The translations under genes were made by a program, and so were the position numbers. The notes under the pieces were generated by a model. The model saw only the letters and a program-made list of their open reading frames with translations. It made no database searches and was not told the DNA's origin. From Rhizomys pruinosus (Eukaryota > Chordata > Mammalia > Rodentia > Spalacidae), in contig VZQC01007071.1 of NCBI GenBank assembly GCA_009823505.1, positions 203,911 to 267,910 on the forward strand: a DNA stretch of 64,000 nucleotides. Reading direction: 5' to 3'. Within the stretch, counting starts at the first letter, position 1. Each line of letters begins with the position of its first letter. Shown here one piece after another: positions 20,352 to 32,109 of the stretch.

Positions 20352-20825
20352 GAGAAAACAAACCTGATCAAGACCCCTATATAGTAACAAGAATGCACAT
20401 AGCTCAACAGAGGGAGGGGCCGTGATGGATCAAGGCGCATTTGCGGGAAGAAAATAGTATTAGGAATGGGCTTGGTAGTGGGAATGGCAGACCCTGGTGT
20501 TATGGCCAATGTCTTGAGCAACCTGAGAACGGGGCCCATTTCACCCAACTTTGAATGGCAGGGTCTGCTTCCGTTCTCTGTAGGTGCTTAACAAATGTCT
20601 GTGAACATTTGTTCAGTAGAACAAATTGAGATCCAGGATCAGCAGAGTGAGCAGGTGCAGGGCTTCCTACTGACTTCTTAGCATCTTTTACATGAGTAAC
20701 CATGACCAGTCAAGGAAGGGGACTGTCAGAGTACGGCCCAAGAATGCTGGTCTAGAGTTAAATATTAAAACACAGGTGTCCTGGAGCCCATTTATGGCAT
20801 CCTGAATCAAAATCCTGAGACCCAG
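20352..20825. other. Unique spacer
   Basis: No gene or repeat recognised. Confidence 0.5.
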
Positions 20826-20827
20826 GG

Positions 20828-20975
20828 GCTCCGGGACTATAGTTCAATGGGGAGAGTGCTTGTCTTGCATGCATGAATTCCAGGCTCAAAATCCCCAGCA
20901 CTGGATAAACTGGACTTGGTGGTGCATGTCTATAATAGAGGTGGAGACAGGAGGATCCGAAGTATACACGCGCAT

Positions 20976-21017
<42 letters not shown>
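20828..21017 (+). repeat. B4 (ID-B1) SINE with (CA)n tail
   Basis: ID-like 'ccgggactatagttcaatgg' and B1-like 'ggacttggtggtgcatgtct', ending in about 19 CA units (20,978-21,016). Confidence 0.75.
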
Positions 21018-22225
21018 TCTGAACCCAGGAACTGGCATTTTAAGCACATACCTAAGTAAGTTTCCTATATACCAGTTTGAACTCTTCTGTTGTGGATTTT
21101 GTAGACAAGCAGTAAAGATCCAAGAAGAATCCTTAATCACACCCTCAAGTAACTAAAATCCAAAGGGCAAGGGAAATGACAGTTTGGGGTGGTTCCCATG
21201 TGCCAGGCACTGCTTAAGATGCCTTAACAGAAGCACATTGAATCATCAGTGATCCAAAGGGGCAGTATCTGATAACCATCTTGCACTAAAGAAACAAGCC
21301 CAAGAGCAGGAAGGTGCCTAGCAGCATAGCTAGTGACCAGCAGGGACTTGAATTCCCAAGAGGACATACTTCCAAAGCCTCTCGACATCTCAGGAAAATG
21401 CAAAATAGAGAGAGAGTGGACTTCATCCAGTCCCCAGGTCATCTTTGGAGCAATTGGATCTGCCTGAATGAAGTTCTAGAAGTAAAGATTTGAGAATTTA
21501 ATGTATCAGGTGTATATGTGGTTTGGACTCTTGAGTGTCCAAGTCATCTTTGACTTTAATAACCGTAATAAAGAGGCTGGCTGAGTCCTGGATGAAGTAG
21601 TTTTTCTAGAAAATTCATGTGTACTATGATTGAGCCCCAGGGTGGGAGGAGACAGCAGGGAAGGATGAGCTGATGAGCTGATGTGCTTCCCCGCCCCGCC
21701 ATGCAACACTGTACACATCTTATCTACAGTCTCCCAGAGGGTAGCCTCTGCTCCCAGGTAGTGTTATATTTCAAAGAGAAGTCCAAAGTCCAGCTTTCCT
21801 TGTGAAAGATGCCAATTCTGAAATAGCTATAACTAATTCAAAGTTTGAAATACACCAGACCAGCAGCAAACAGGCCTGGAAGACTGAATGAGGACCCTGA
21901 GGCTCCCACAGGAAGACTCTGATAGAGAATGAGAGACTCCTGGGACTTCAAGCTACCCGAAGTTGCTGGAAAAAGGATTCCTGGAATCCCTCAGTTTCCT
22001 TTCTGGGCTTTACGTGATGGTATATCCTAGTTACTTCTGTTGGTTTAATAAAACATGAATACCTTTATCCGCGTGTGTCAGATGTGGCCAGTCAATGTTT
22101 GTAACTTCAGTTGGGACTATTAATTTTCCATAGCATTGCATGGCTGCCTCATTTTGGGGTGATCCTTAATTGACATTGTACAATTTTAAGTGCGATTTTA
22201 AGTGAGTTAATTTTAATTTTTTTAA
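21018..22225. other. 1.2-kb unique stretch, no gene seen
   Basis: Several 60-84 codon open frames on both strands, none with recognisable domains. An AATAAA-type 'ttaataaaacatg' near 22,047 has no matching transcript context. Confidence 0.45.
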
Positions 22226-22228
22226 ACT

Positions 22229-22287
<59 letters not shown>

Positions 22288-22400
22288 TTTTGGTCTTTTC
22301 GAGACGGGGTTTCCCTGTAGCCCACCTGTCCTGGAACTCACTCTGTAGACCAGGCTGGCCTTGAACGCACAAAGATCTGCCCGCCTCTGCCTCCCAAGTG
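22229..22400 (-). repeat. (TTTA)n and B1 SINE, 3' truncated
   Basis: About 15 TTTA units (22,230-22,290) then antisense B1 that stops at 'gcctcccaagtgctt'. Confidence 0.92.
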
Positions 22401-22401
22401 C

Positions 22402-22595
22402 TTTTATTTATTCTTGTATGTGTATGAATGTACTGTCTGCATGTAGGTTTGTGCACCCGTGTCGTGCATTGCCGCGGAGGTCAGAAGAGGGTCTCGGATT
22501 CCCTTGTAACTGGAGTTAAAGCCGGTTCTCAGCCTTGTGGGCGCTGGTGATCGAACCAGGCGCTCTTAACCGCTAGGCCATCTCTCCAGCCCCAA
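22402..22595 (-). repeat. B2 SINE
   Basis: Antisense B2 lacking the 'gtcctctgcaagagc' segment near the head. Confidence 0.9.
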
Positions 22596-22599
22596 AGTG

Positions 22600-23036
22600 A
22601 GTTAATTTTAAAGAACAAAGCAAACATTGGGGAAAAGAATTATGAGTTTCTGCAGGAACCCTGTCTGCATCTTTTAAATAAATTCATTTGGGGATTTTCT
22701 AAGTTGAACTTCTCTATACTGAAGGGTGAAAACTGTTTTGGATGAAAAAAGCTCAGGGTCTTCTTGTATAACTCTCACATGCACACCCAAAGACCCACAG
22801 ACAGCATGTGGACTTGCTACCCGAAACAGGGTAAATACCCTAAAAACTGAAGAATGTTTGCCAGTAATTGGGACTTCAGCATTGGTATGTTTTGATCCCA
22901 TTGCTCTATGTAGAAATGACTGGTACTCGTTTTTAATAGTTCCATAGCGTATATATCCACTATCTGGGAATCCGCACCACGTTCGGGGTGTTTACTTAAC
23001 TACTTTACAGAAGGGTCTCAGATAATCTCTTTCTAT
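22600..23036. other. Unique spacer
   Basis: No supportable gene; duplicated at about 33,925-34,390. Confidence 0.5.
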
Positions 23037-23075
23037 TTTTTTTTTTTTCCAACGGGACACATTTATTTCATGTCA
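23037..23075 (-). promoter_or_regulatory. Minus-strand AATAAA followed by an A-run
   Basis: Reading the minus strand, AATAAA (plus-strand 23,067-23,072) is followed about 18 bases later by a run of about 12-13 A (23,037-23,050). This is either the 3' end of a processed (reverse-transcribed) sequence or a chance poly-T. No matching source gene is recognised. Confidence 0.35.
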
Positions 23076-23099
23076 ACAAACAAACTGATCACACCGAAA

Positions 23100-23700
23100 C
23101 TCAGATAAAACGAGTGAAACGAATGCAGTGCGGGAGTTGCCGAAGTTGAGCAGGGGGGAGGGTGGAACACCTGCAGAACTGACCAGGGGTGATTAACCTC
23201 GGGGCCTGGCGGGGGATAGAGCACCTGCGGGATGCAGATGGAGGAGCTGCGGGACCGGAGTCGCGAGGGGCCGCTGGCATTTTCCCCTAGAGGTTTCGGA
23301 ACTGTAGTTTTCCACTGTAAAAACCAACAAGCACTCAAGGCGCCTGTAGGATCTCGGCTGAGCAGCCTTCCCTCCCCGGAAGCAGACCAGCCCGAGTTCC
23401 CGGAGCAGCGCCGGTGAGCGGCAGGAGGAGGCGCGGAGCTTCCCGCGCGCAGCCGACTGACGGGAAAGTGCCAGGAAAGCCACGGCCCGCAGGCCGCGGG
23501 AACCGGACTGGGTGCTGCGCTGAACAGCACTCAGCCGCAGCGGCCCCTCCCCCAGCACCTCCCCTTTCCGCCCTCTCCACACCCCTACCTCCGGCTCCCC
23601 CTTCCCTGCACCTAGCCTTCCTCTCTCCACCTCCCGATTCTATTTTCCTTTTCCCCACCCTCCTCTCTCCTTCCTGCCCCAATTCTACAGCTATTTAACT
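23100..23700. promoter_or_regulatory. CpG-rich, promoter-like block
   Basis: GC-rich with many CpGs, densest at 23,400-23,540 ('ccgcgcgcagccgac', 'gcccgcaggccgcgggaac'), then a C/T-rich stretch. A good splice-donor-like 'gccg|gtgagc' lies with its GT at 23,414-23,415 on the plus strand. Open frames exist on both strands but none is recognisable. Probably a CpG-island first-exon region; the strand is undecided. Confidence 0.5.
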
Positions 23701-23808
23701 TTAAAAAAAAATCAATTATTGGATCTCTTGTCTCAAATTTTGTTCTGAGGAAGGACTCCCCTCAGTGAGCCTGAAGATCCTTCAGCCTCAGGGTGCTTGG
23801 CAGGACTC

Positions 23809-23809
23809 N
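23809..23809. other. Single N at duplication junction
   Basis: Lone undetermined base exactly between the two copies of the 10.7-kb block: the assembler's placeholder for an unresolved join. Confidence 0.95.
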
Positions 23810-24619
23810 GGCGCAGAATTTTTTTTTTTTTGCGCATCGCGCATTGCACAGCACCACCTACATATAGTGTACCCGGGTCACGTATATGTTGGGCTATTAA
23901 GATAACCACATACTAAATCCAATTTTTGGAGCACTCTTCTGTATAGCTTCCCTCAATATCTCCGTAACTAGTTTCGGAAGGAATATTACTCAGTGCTTGT
24001 CCACCCCCCCTCTGTTAGCGAGGGAGCCTTCTCCTGAGCCTGTGTCAGGGGATGTATTTCTGACACTCAAACACTGAAGTCTCTTTATGTAATACCAACA
24101 ATAAAATATCTCCGTGTCAACTCTGTTTTCCTTTCTGGAGACATCAGAGAACAGAACCTGCAGATCTAAAAAGGACATGGATTCCTTCCTTAAAATCTTC
24201 CATGGTGTTGCTCCACCATTGGTTTTGAATTAAGAAGACAAGATAGTTTTGTTCCTAAGCCAAGAAGACTGTGTGCCTTGTGTCTCTACCTAGCAAACTA
24301 TATTTCATGAAAGTTTTTTTTTTTTAACTTGGTTTTTCCTGAGGCACTTAAAACATTTTCACTGTAACTTTGGAACATTCATCTTTTTGATTCTCCAGGC
24401 ACCATCATGAATTGGTGGGAGGAAGAACATTAAACTGGTTAAAGCCCAGGAGAAAAGTCAAGGGATCAGGTTCCAGAGCCACAAGGGGACTAAGAGTACC
24501 TGATGGGGCAGTAGCTCATCCTGTGGTTTCTTGATCAGTTGGAAGGTTAGCTATTCAAACAGCAGGAGATATTTGTTCATTTCAGAAGTCTCTTCATCTG
24601 TTTCTAATGGTCAACAGTA

Positions 24620-24914
24620 AGGATGGGGATATAGATCAATGGTTCAGGGAGTACTTTGCCTTAGAATCAAAATAAAAGGGGCCTAGATTCAAATCCGCGG
24701 TTACTGCAAAATACTAAGAAGTAAAAGGTCAAGTAAGGATGTAGTGAGGTTGGTGAGAAATGCTTGCTAGCATTGCATGAAGTTCTTGGGGTCTACCCAG
24801 CACCACATAAAATGGGGATGATGATCCATGCCTGTCAATTCCAGCTCAGGGGATTGCGCCTTTCTATTGAAAGCACCCTGGAAGGTCAGGGTGCAATGTT
24901 CATCCTGGGCTCAG
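24620..24914 (+). repeat. ID and ID-B1 SINEs (error-rich copy)
   Basis: Corrupted counterpart of 13,830-14,090, with inserted bases such as 'tggttcagggagtacttt'. Confidence 0.65.
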
Positions 24915-25219
24915 AGTAGAGGCGCGCTCGTCAGCCGCCTTGGCCGCCAATTGTGACTGCGTAGTACGGCGGTGCAACTGATAGCCGGAGGAATGCGGAG
25001 TCCCTCTGATGTGCCAGTCTGCGAGAGCAGAGCGAGGAGAGGAGCAGAGAGCGTGCGCCTCATGGGTCTAGCGCTAGCGGGGAGAGCGCAGTAGGCGAAG
25101 TCAAGCGGTCGAGAGAGCAGTGTACTAAAAGAGAGTGAGGGTGACGAGCAGGAAAATATAGGAGTAGCGGCATGGACCGTGGCGAGAAGGGGGCCGGGAT
25201 TATTGTGCGACGGTCACGT
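24915..25219. other. Random-looking, CpG-undepleted insert in the error-rich copy
   Basis: About 305 bp with no counterpart in the clean copy, where only about 75 bp separate the same anchors (14,090-14,163). CpG occurs at near-random frequency and no repeat or reading frame is recognised. Likely sequencing noise. Confidence 0.55.
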
Positions 25220-25285
25220 CGCGAACACCACCGCATTTCACTCACTATCCTTAGCCAATGAAATGAAAATAAACATAATCTAAAA

Positions 25286-25410
25286 ATGCAGGCATGGTAA
25301 CACAAATTTATAATCTTTCGTACTCAAAAGGTAAAGGATGAGGATGTCCAAATTCAATTATAGGCTCGCTCGGGCTATGTAACTGGGACTCTGTCTCAAA
25401 ACAAAAACAA
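25286..25410 (+). repeat. B1-like SINE (error-rich copy)
   Basis: Counterpart of 14,228-14,350 with small indels. Confidence 0.65.
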
Positions 25411-25704
25411 AAACCAAGCAACCTCACAAATAAAAACAAAGGGATGTATGTAAAGCTTTTCCTCATGATAAATCCACAAATTGTTATTAATAATCTCGGA
25501 AAGACTTTCTGGAAGTAACCTCGAGCTTTTGAAGTTGAAGAGCAGTCTGTGTTCCCATGACCACCATTTTTTTCTGTCATCCATGTTCCTTTGAGAAAAA
25601 TGTAAAGTCCCAAGAGACACAAGACCAACCTTCTAGCCCATGGATGTTTACTATTTCTCTACAAACATGACTTTGATATTTTTGTAGCTCTTTAAAAAAA
25701 TTTA

Positions 25705-25850
25705 TTGCGGGTGTGGTGCAAATGCCTTTAATCCCAGGACTCAAAAGGCAGAGTCAGGAGATCTCTCGTTGAGTCATGGGCCCATCCTGGGCTCTACATC
25801 GTAAGTTCCAGGCCAGCTAGTGCTTACCGGAGACTGGTCTCAAAAAAGGG
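25705..25850 (+). repeat. B1 SINE (error-rich copy)
   Basis: Counterpart of 14,638-14,785; heavily altered ('ttgcgggtgtggtgcaaatg'). Confidence 0.75.
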
Positions 25851-25899
25851 GACTCCCCCAATTTTCTTATTTATAATTTTTTTCAACATTTTAAATTCT

Positions 25900-26142
25900 T
25901 TTTTATTAATTTATTTATTTCCGTATGGTATGAATGTATGTGCATGCATGCTGTGCCCCCGGTTCATTGCAATGCCGCGGAGATTCTGAAAGGTGTGTCG
26001 GTTGTTGGATTCCCCTGGAAACGGAGCTCTCCTGGAATTGGCGTTTCAGACCGCTCTCAGCCACCATGTGGTGCTGGGGATCGAACCCAGGTCCTTGCAA
26101 GAGCGTCGGCGCCTCCAACCGCTAGGTCATCTCTTCCAGCCC
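25900..26142 (-). repeat. B2 SINE (error-rich copy)
   Basis: Counterpart of 14,826-15,066. Confidence 0.8.
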
Positions 26143-26385
26143 TCTTTTATTTTCGTGCATGGAGTGTACTTGCCGCAATCTACGTCAGTGCACTGGACAT
26201 GGTTGTAATTTGTTAATGCCCAGGAGATAATGTAGAAAGAGGGTGTCATATTGGAATCCCCCCCCCCCTCTGGAAATGGAGTTGCTGACAGTTGTTCGCT
26301 GCCATGTGCGTGCTGGGAATCAAACCTGGGTCATCTGCCCAAGGCACTAGCAGCAGCTCTTATACTGCTGAGCCATCTCTCCCAC
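26143..26385 (-). repeat. B2 SINE (error-rich copy)
   Basis: Counterpart of 15,067-15,280, expanded by insertions including a C-run at 26,258-26,268. Confidence 0.8.
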
Positions 26386-26714
26386 CCCATGTAGTCTTTA
26401 TCTAGATGTTTATTGTAGAAAACCATAATGGGAGGCCAGTAAGCAGCTGAAGACCATTTTCCAGTACAGCAGTTCAGGTTCCCACAGTTAGGCCAGTTTA
26501 CACTGTCCATCAATTACTGGTTTCCAATGAATAGCTCACACTTTTAATGTTCAGCTGTGTGGAAACTCACATATTCTGAGTAAATGAAACCATCTTAGAA
26601 GTTTGCCAGAGTCTTACGATCTTGTACTGCTGTTGGGATACAAGTTTTCTTCAAGCTGACATCTTTTGCATGTTGAACCACCTTGGATCCTTTATCTTTT
26701 TCTATCTCCCTCTG

Positions 26715-26868
26715 TTTGTTCGGTGTTGTGGTGGGGGTGGGGGGGGTCAGAGGACACACTTGCAGGAGTCAGTTTTCTTCCTTCCCTCATGTGGGTTCTA
26801 GGACTTGAATCATGTCTAAGGCTGGAGGGTGAGCTACCTTTATCTGCTGAGTCATTTTGCTGGTGCAG
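26715..26868 (-). repeat. B3-type SINE (error-rich copy)
   Basis: Counterpart of 15,606-15,757. The unique sequence on either side is unchanged. Confidence 0.7.
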
Positions 26869-27167
26869 ATGACTTCTGTTTTGAGATGGCTGAGAGTTTC
26901 CCAGTTATATTCTACTGGGTGGTTCAGAAATCTCCTTTCCTGTTCTCCCAAACACTATTCTCCCAAACACTACAGTTCATGCACATCCCTTAGCCTCACA
27001 GGAGTGGTGAGTCATCCTAGCCAACCTATATCTTTTAGGCTAAGTATTAGCACATGCAACTTTCTCCAGCCACATTCGACAGCAGATTTGATTAAGTGAA
27101 AGCTTAGTAATCTGACCATTAAACTCTGAGACACCTAAAATGGTAATGAAATGAACATTGTCTCTCA

Positions 27168-27240
27168 AGAGGGGGAGGGGGTAGGGGGAGGGGGGGACGG
27201 GGGAGTGGGAGGGGGGAGGTGGAGGGGGGGGGGGAGGGAG
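27168..27240. repeat. G-rich low-complexity tract (error-rich copy)
   Basis: Counterpart of 16,058-16,140 with a different G-run pattern. Confidence 0.85.
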
Positions 27241-27378
27241 ATGCCTAGGGGCGAAAAAACCTCTAGAACTCTTGGCAACTTGATGATCTATCACTACTCA
27301 CTGTGACGTGTGGGTTTCCTCTAAGCTCATGGGAATCAAAAGAGCTGCTCCCTTTGGACATAAAGGAACAGCTTGAGG

Positions 27379-27640
27379 AGGGGCTGGCGAGATGGCTAGC
27401 GGTTAAGAGCGCCGACCCGCCTCTTACAGAGGACCCGGGTTCGATCCCCAGCACCCACATCGGCGGACCGAGAAGGAACCGTTCTGTGACTCCAAGTTCC
27501 AGGAGAAACTCCCAGTTCCAGGGGAATCCGACTACCCTCTTCTACCTCCGTCGGATCCATGACACGGGTGCACAGCCTACGTGCAGCAGTATGCTTTCAC
27601 TATACATAAAAAAATAAAATAAACAGTAAAATAATAAAAG
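27379..27640 (+). repeat. B2 SINE (error-rich copy)
   Basis: Counterpart of 16,278-16,522. Confidence 0.85.
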
Positions 27641-27730
27641 TTTGTGATGAGGGCTGGGCATGTAACTCAGTGAGAGAATGCTAGCACGGATTCCACAATC
27701 CCCACCACCACATTTAGAAGATGGCTAGGG

Positions 27731-27948
27731 GGGCCTGGAGAGATGGCCTAGAGGTTAAGGGCACACTTGCAGAGGACCCTGGGTTCGATCCCAGCACCAC
27801 ATGGCAGCTGAGAATCAGTATGGTAATCCAGTTCTGGGGGAATCTGACCACCCTCTTCTGACCTCTCGTTGGCATTGCACGGGACATCGGGTGCACAACA
27901 ACCTACATGCAGACGTACATCCATACAATTAAAAAAAAATTTAAAAAA
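27731..27948 (+). repeat. B2 SINE (error-rich copy)
   Basis: Counterpart of 16,611-16,825; an ID-like fragment precedes it at 27,648-27,720. Confidence 0.85.
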
Positions 27949-27954
27949 AGATGC

Positions 27955-28120
27955 TAGGAAGTTGGCATGATTTGGCAACACCTTATTAAAGTCCAGCACC
28001 CGGGAGGAAAGGGCGGGTGGATCTCTGTGATATCGAGGCCAGCCTGGTCTTACATATACAAGCTTCCAGGCCAGCTGGGGCTACAGGGACACTGACTCAA
28101 AAATAAAAAAAATTTTTTAA
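27955..28120 (+). repeat. B1 SINE (error-rich copy)
   Basis: Counterpart of 16,832-16,985. Confidence 0.8.
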
Positions 28121-28374
28121 AATGAGTGTTAAAACATAAAGTCCATGAGCTCAATTCCTGAAACAATTTCCTTGTAAAAGCAGAAGAGTGAATAAATCTG
28201 TGTGCGTATGCCCCACAGAGAAATGGCACTACTTAACTGAAGTAGGGGGCAGGGCTGCTGAAGGCCAGGAGGGACAAGAACCAGGCTTAATGATGATCAG
28301 CAAAGGCCTGCAAAAACTGAGGGCCCAAAGTTATTTTTTTCTTCTGTGAAATTTCCCCTTTGCTCCCCCTTCCG

Positions 28375-28562
28375 GTTTTAAACTCAAGCGGGCTTAAATA
28401 AACCAGTGGCTTCAAACCCCTGAACTTCGACCTCCTTGCATGTTACCTGAGGTGCTAGGATTACAGGCACCTATACCTATACCGTGGTGAGTTGGTGTGG
28501 GGACCAACCCCAGGCTTCATGCATGCTACTCTAACACACTACCAATTGAACTACATCCCCAG
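28375..28562 (-). repeat. B4 SINE (error-rich copy)
   Basis: Counterpart of 17,240-17,430. Confidence 0.7.
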
Positions 28563-28624
28563 CCGGTTTTGCTACTCTTTTACAATGCTTGTGGGGCCCA
28601 CAAGTCACCTCACCATTTGCTTCA

Positions 28625-28735
28625 CAACTGAGACAGGATACTCTCTGTATAAAACAGGCTGGCCTCAACTTGGAATCTTCCTGCCTGAGCTTCCTGAGTG
28701 TTAGAATTAGAGGGGTGTGCCACCATGCCCAGATC
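28625..28735 (-). repeat. B1 SINE, old (error-rich copy)
   Basis: Counterpart of 17,495-17,610. Confidence 0.7.
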
Positions 28736-29032
28736 ATCTCCCCCTTTTGATGTACCCATCTTCAGCCTAAAATGAAGATATCTGCATGCCAGGTATTTTT
28801 ATCCCTAAATGTAGTTCAGTGAGAAAAAAGTATCAGTTAAGTGAAAAGTGAGTTCCTTCAAGTTCTCTTCAACCAGTTACTGTGGTTTGTACAGGACCAA
28901 GTTCCATTTTATTGTCCTTACCCTACGGGACCTCTACTTACCAAAAAGAAAAGGCCATAGCAAGGAATTGAGAATATGACTTTTCTGAATTCTTTTCTAT
29001 TAAACTAGTCAGATTTTTACATTTAACACTGG

Positions 29033-29165
29033 AGGCTTCGGGTGTGGCACATACCCCTTTCCCTCCCACCACTTAGAGGTCTTATACAGGCCAGGTACGA
29101 TTCTCTGAGGACGGGGCCTAGTCTACATAGTGAGTTTGGCTAGGACAGCCAGCACTACACGTGCT
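29033..29165 (+). repeat. B1 SINE, truncated (error-rich copy)
   Basis: Counterpart of 17,903-18,022. Confidence 0.65.
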
Positions 29166-29236
29166 GGTTGATGGGCAGTGCTGACTACTAATGTGTACAT
29201 TCACTCTAAGTGGTTGTACATGTACAGTATCTTAAG

Positions 29237-29412
29237 TTTTTTTTTTGTTGTATTTTTTTTTTTTTTTTGGTCTTTTTTAAACAGGGGTCTCCCATGTAGC
29301 CCATGCTGTCCTGAAACTCACGCTGTGGGACCAGCTGGCCTTGATTCATGAGATCCACCTTGCCTTGCCTTCGAGTGCTGGACTAAAGGTGTGTGCCACC
29401 ATTGCCTGGCTC
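29237..29412 (-). repeat. B1 SINE (error-rich copy)
   Basis: Counterpart of 18,098-18,284. Confidence 0.85.
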
Positions 29413-29725
29413 AATTCAGTCCTATGTGGCAATTTGAGGTTGTGCTAAGCACAGCATTTGCTCACTTTGTCAGAGTGACCATCCATAACCCAACACATTA
29501 CAGCCCTAGCTGCATCCTCATCCAAGCCTGACTGAAGACTGATGCATATCCCAATCCAAGTGCTCCCCTTGGAGTTCACAGCCTAAAGTGAAGTCTGTAG
29601 TACCTTATCCAAAGACTTTCTATTACTCCAGTTCAAGTTCTAACAAGAACTTGGGAAACTGATTAAAAAACACATTTAACTTGCGCCTAAAGATGCTCGT
29701 AGCATAACACACAGGTCAGACATGG

Positions 29726-29955
29726 GACTGGAGATGATGGCTCCGTGGTTGTTAAGAGCACGTGGTTGCTCTTGCAGCGGACCTGCTTGCTAAGTTTCCT
29801 GCACCCAGTGTGGCAGCTAACAAAACTGTCCATAACTCACAGTCCAGGGGATCTGATGCCTCTCTTCTGACCTCCGTTGGATTTAACACTGGTACACCCT
29901 ACCCTACAGTGTGCACATACACTCATACATATAAAAAGTAATACAAAATTAAATA
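29726..29955 (+). repeat. B2 SINE (error-rich copy)
   Basis: Counterpart of 18,590-18,815. Confidence 0.8.
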
Positions 29956-29961
29956 CATTTG

Positions 29962-30330
29962 CTGCCAGGGCATTGGTCACATGCCTTTATGTCTCCCAGC
30001 CACTCGGGAAAGGCTTAGGAGGTAAATAGGAAGATCTCTCATGAGTTCTAGGCAGCCTGGTCTACATAGTGTATGTCAGGCTCAGCTGGGTACGTACAGG
30101 ACACCCTTGTTGTCTCAAAAAGACCAAAAAAAATAAAAAAAAAAAAGTAACTTATTTTGTTGTTGTGGGTGCTTGGTGTACAATGCCTGTTCACCCATGT
30201 ATGCGGAAAGGCAGAGGAGCAGGAGGGTCAGGAGCTCAAGGCCTAGTTTTCAGATTACATAGTAGTTTGAGGCCAGCCTGGGCTTAGAGAGACTTTATTT
30301 AAAAAAAAAAAAAAATCAAAAAAAAGAAGA
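29962..30330 (+). repeat. B1 and B1/B4 SINEs (error-rich copy)
   Basis: Counterparts of 18,821-18,980 and 18,985-19,140, with multiple inserted bases in both. Confidence 0.75.
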
Positions 30331-30442
30331 AACTATTAGCTCTATCAAGGAGACGCTTCTGGATTTTGGAACGAAGAATGAATAACTGACCTTGGTTTAA
30401 AGCCTGACAATGACATAGATGATTTTGAATCAAAATGTTACA

Positions 30443-30510
30443 GAGGATATTAGCTCAATAGTAGAAGCACTTGTTACTGGTGTGTCAATCCTGGGCACCA
30501 TTAAGAAAAG
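30443..30510 (+). repeat. ID-like SINE (error-rich copy)
   Basis: Counterpart of 19,248-19,320. Confidence 0.55.
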
Positions 30511-30959
30511 GGAGGGGGGGTTTGGGGAGCAAAAGCGGCAACCAACTTGATAATATAAAGTGATAAAGTCACCACTCAAGTAGGGCTTATGAAGATAGGT
30601 TTAGGAGATCAATGTGTGTGTGACAGAAATGGAGTACAGAGTTGCACAGCCACTAAGACCACAACTGTCAGAGGACCTGTGCTCTACATAGCTTGTCTAC
30701 AAGGTAATTCCAAACAGTCCAGTATATCTTCACCAACCAGGAGATCCATGACTGTGGGGGGTGTTCTGTTTTGTCCACTGCTGTATCCCCAACTTCTGGA
30801 ACAGTGCCTGGCTCCTAACAGATGCTTCTTAGCTCTCTGAGAAGTGTGTGAACACAATCTGCCTCAGAAGAGTCTTATCCAAGGAAATTACACTTCTAAA
30901 CATCTAGCAAGCGGGTACATTAGTTCGTTAAGCATCATATATAAAGCAGCAATAACTGA

Positions 30960-31095
30960 TATGGTGGCTCCAGAAGAAATCCCAGCATTCAGGAGGCAGA
31001 GCGTGGACGGATCGTATGACGTCAATTGGGGGAGCTCGTGAGAGTCCTCAGGGAGAATGAGATTGCTATACCTCTAATAAAAATACAAAATCACG
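30960..31095 (+). repeat. B1-like SINE fragment (error-rich copy)
   Basis: Counterpart of 19,742-19,850. Confidence 0.6.
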
Positions 31096-31224
31096 TATTG
31101 TTTGTACAAGTCTGTGGAAAAGGCACATTGGGAATGAGGGACCCTTAATTTAATAAGCAGTCAGGGCCCTAAAGAGAAATTAAAACAAACAACAAACCAA
31201 AACAAACCAAAACAACCCTTCTTC

Positions 31225-31620
31225 TGCTGCTTCTCCATCTGCAGACAAAGGCCTGGGGCTCCCTCTCTAGCCAGCAGGAGCCCTTTTGGCTGACCTGTAA
31301 ACCAGCAGATAAGACCAGCTGGACCTGGACATATCTCAACCTGGAGCTGTGGCCTATTGGCTTCGCTCTTTGTAAATTGGCCAATCTAAAATTAGGGGAA
31401 AGGAACCTGCCTCACACCACACCACAAACATTTAAAACGCCCCAGGTCTCTCTGGAGGCTTTGAATTTTTCTGTTTCTGAGTCCCCTTTCCCACATTGTG
31501 GAGAGTTTTCTTGTGTGTTGAGGTGTTGTATATGTGTGTTTCGTTTAATAAAGCTCTTATACCCATTGTTTATCTGCTGTTGTTTGAGTTTTTATGCCTT
31601 TTAATTCTTAATTGGCCAGA
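31225..31620 (+). repeat. LTR-like element (error-rich copy)
   Basis: Counterpart of 19,960-20,351; the ATTGG, TTTAAAAC and AATAAA landmarks are retained. Confidence 0.35.
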
Positions 31621-32109
31621 GAAAACAAACTGATCCAGACCCCTATTAGTATACAAGAATTGCACATTAGCTAACAAAGAGGGAGTGGGGGTGAGGATCG
31701 AAAGGCGCATTTGCGGGAAGAAAATAGTGTATTAGGAATGGGCTTGGGAGTGGTAATGCAGACCATGGTGTTATTGGCCAATGTCTTGGGAGCAACCTGG
31801 AACGGGGAACCCCCATTTCACCCCACTTTGAATGGCAGGGTCTGCTTCCGTTCTCTGTAGGTGCCTAACAAATGTCTGTGAACATTTGTTCAGTAGAACA
31901 AATTGAGTCCAGGATCAGCAGAGTGAGCAGGTGCAGGGCTTCCTACTGACTTCTTAGCATCTTTTACATGAGTAACCATGACCAGTCAAGGAAGGGGACT
32001 GTCAGAGTACGGCCCAAGAATGCTGGTCTAGAGTTAAATATTAAAACACAGGTGTCCTGGAGCCCATTTATGGCATCCTGAATCAAAATCCTGAGACCCA
32101 GGGGCTCCG

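Larger units (their letters stand above)
13115..23808 (+). repeat. Large duplicated block, clean copy
   Basis: 10.7 kb whose order and content recur at 23,811-about 35,480. Anchors: 13,271 matches 24,040 (offset 10,769) and 22,791 matches 34,153 (offset 11,362). This copy has well-formed SINEs and ends exactly at the single N at 23,809, so it is taken as the polished contig end. Confidence 0.9.

Noticed and set aside
23063..23682. GC-rich frames of 115-155 codons on the minus strand as a protein-coding gene
   Set aside because: Overlapping long frames on several readings are expected in GC-rich, stop-poor sequence. None is recognisable and the composition is low-information (Ala, Gly, Arg, Pro, Ser).
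24915..25219. A CpG island or horizontally acquired segment
   Set aside because: It occurs only in the error-rich copy and has no counterpart in the clean one. Noise is the simpler reading; kept as a finding with low weight.
19376..30840. Identical 83-codon frames at 19,376-19,627 and 30,589-30,840 taken as a conserved duplicated gene
   Set aside because: Both are the same unique DNA shown twice by the assembly; identity is not evidence of selection and no domain is seen.
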